A model generated the notes under the pieces. The model was not told the DNA's origin. It saw nothing but the letters and a program-made list of their open reading frames with translations, and made no database searches. Both the position numbers and the translations under genes were made by a program. From Candidatus Kurthia intestinigallinarum (GTDB lineage: Bacteria; Bacillota; Bacilli; Bacillales_A; Planococcaceae), in the NCBI RefSeq assembly GCF_003991225.1, contig NZ_JTFC01000044.1:51858-115857 (forward strand): a stretch of DNA of 64,000 nucleotides, given 5' to 3'. Shown here one piece after another: positions 63,480 to 64,000 of this stretch. Numbering within the stretch: position 1 is the stretch's first letter; each line of letters starts with the position of its first letter.

Positions 63480-64000
63480 GTATAGAATAAAAAGAGCCCC
63501 TTTTGATAAAATTAAGTTACCACACCAAACCAACCAAAAGGAGACTCTTTATGTATAAAAATTATAACATGAATCAACTCATATTACCGCTAGATTTAGA
63601 AGTGAAATTACAAAAAAAATGATATTGCCTTTCACATTCACCATCTCGTAGAAAGTATTCCGAGAGAAGCTTTCGCTCCTTTTTATCAAGAAACAGGCTG
63701 TCCATCTTATCATCCCAAAATGATGCTTAAAATTATTCTGTGTGGTTATACGCAATCGGTCTTTTCAGGTCGACGTATTGAAGACTTAACAAAAGATAGT
63801 ATACGTATGAAATGGTTAGCACAAGGATATGAACCAAGTTATCGCACAATCAATCGTTTCCGAATCCATCCACAGATGCAGGAATTAATGCGTCAATGTT
63901 TTGTCCAATTCCGTTGCCAGCTTGTCGAAGAAAAGCTAATTGATCAACAAGCGATCTTTATTGACGGTACAAAAATTGAAGCAAATGCCAATAAGTTTAC
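63480..64000 (+). mobile_element. IS1182-type insertion sequence, 5' part
   Basis: The region after the ATPase terminator carries a transposase gene reading rightward off the window. The left terminal repeat is not resolved without the right end; candidate tip sequence around 63490-63510 (AGAGCCCCTTTT). The transposase frame is broken (see the gene). Confidence 0.65.
63551..64000 (+). pseudogene. IS1182 family transposase, frameshifted and cut by the window edge
   Basis: ATG 63551 (AAGGAGA upstream) starts MYKNYNMNQLILPLDLEVKL and meets TGA after an A8 tract at 63612-63619. Reading one base fewer in the tract continues NDIAFHIHHLVESIPREAF, PSYHPKMMLKIILCGYTQSVFSGRRIE and FIDGTKIEANANKF to position 64000, the standard IS1182 DDE transposase N-terminal region. 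Either an inactivating slip or expression by slippage on A8. The first catalytic Asp is in FIDGTKIEAN. Confidence 0.85.

Noticed and set aside
1..64000. CRISPR arrays, tRNA, rRNA, prophage or integrase genes
   Set aside because: No repeat-spacer pattern, cloverleaf, rRNA segment, phage structural gene or integrase was recognised on either strand by eye.

Overview
The window is about 64 kb of a low-GC Gram-positive chromosome. Gene content and order (ctsR-mcsA-mcsB-clpC, CodY/Fur/PurR-style control, GltT and GlnK/GlnL-like proteins, RsbQ, HemAT, lipoprotein signals) indicate Bacillales. The general style suggests Lysinibacillus, Solibacillus or a relative, but the genus is an inference. No rRNA, tRNA, CRISPR array or prophage was seen. 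Most genes lie on the minus strand, many in short operons closed by clear intrinsic terminators.

Layout. 1-3970: the heat-shock operon ctsR-mcsA-mcsB-clpC (clpC runs off the left edge), with a textbook CtsR operator. 4048-8623: small membrane proteins, CorA, the aerotaxis globin HemAT, a histidine phosphatase and an acyl-CoA thioesterase. 8765-11159: an aldehyde dehydrogenase between two DUF779 paralogues. 11229-15800: a complete branched-chain amino-acid ABC transporter (liv). 16044-19388: photolyase, an SDR/MarR pair and a methyltransferase. 19426-20837: a PrsA-like foldase and, downstream of it, about 500 nt without a gene that folds into many hairpins. 20963-26885: an OmpR-type two-component system, the glutamate symporter GltT and a GlnK/GlnL-like two-component pair. 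27043-30585: a Fur-regulated haem uptake and degradation operon. 30725-38224: a soluble Cache chemoreceptor-like protein, an acidic cytosolic protein, an ATP-grasp/M20 peptidase pair, and an MFS exporter facing a LysR regulator. 38458-45630: GMP reductase, a membrane chemoreceptor, PsiE, a laccase-domain protein, and an RsbQ hydrolase coupled to a PAS-GGDEF cyclase. 45987-53141: a peptidase plus complete oligopeptide ABC transporter. 53327-54916: malate:quinone oxidoreductase behind a compact structured leader. 55238-56755: a tnpB-only IS605-type element. 56795-64000: Nudix, ankyrin, oxidoreductase and unknown genes, an AT-rich Orc1/Cdc6-like ATPase, and the start of an IS1182-type element with a frameshifted transposase.

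The most notable signals are: (1) the gene-free, highly structured region 19426-19920, with three hairpins presenting nearly the same 8-nt loop; (2) an RsbQ/RsbP-type sensing pair in which the phosphatase output is replaced by GGDEF; (3) a three-way-junction leader in front of mqo; (4) an intact TnpB with a predicted guide; and (5) the Orc/Cdc6-like ATPase locus beside an IS. All functional statements come from reading the sequence and knowledge of the families; no database search was run.
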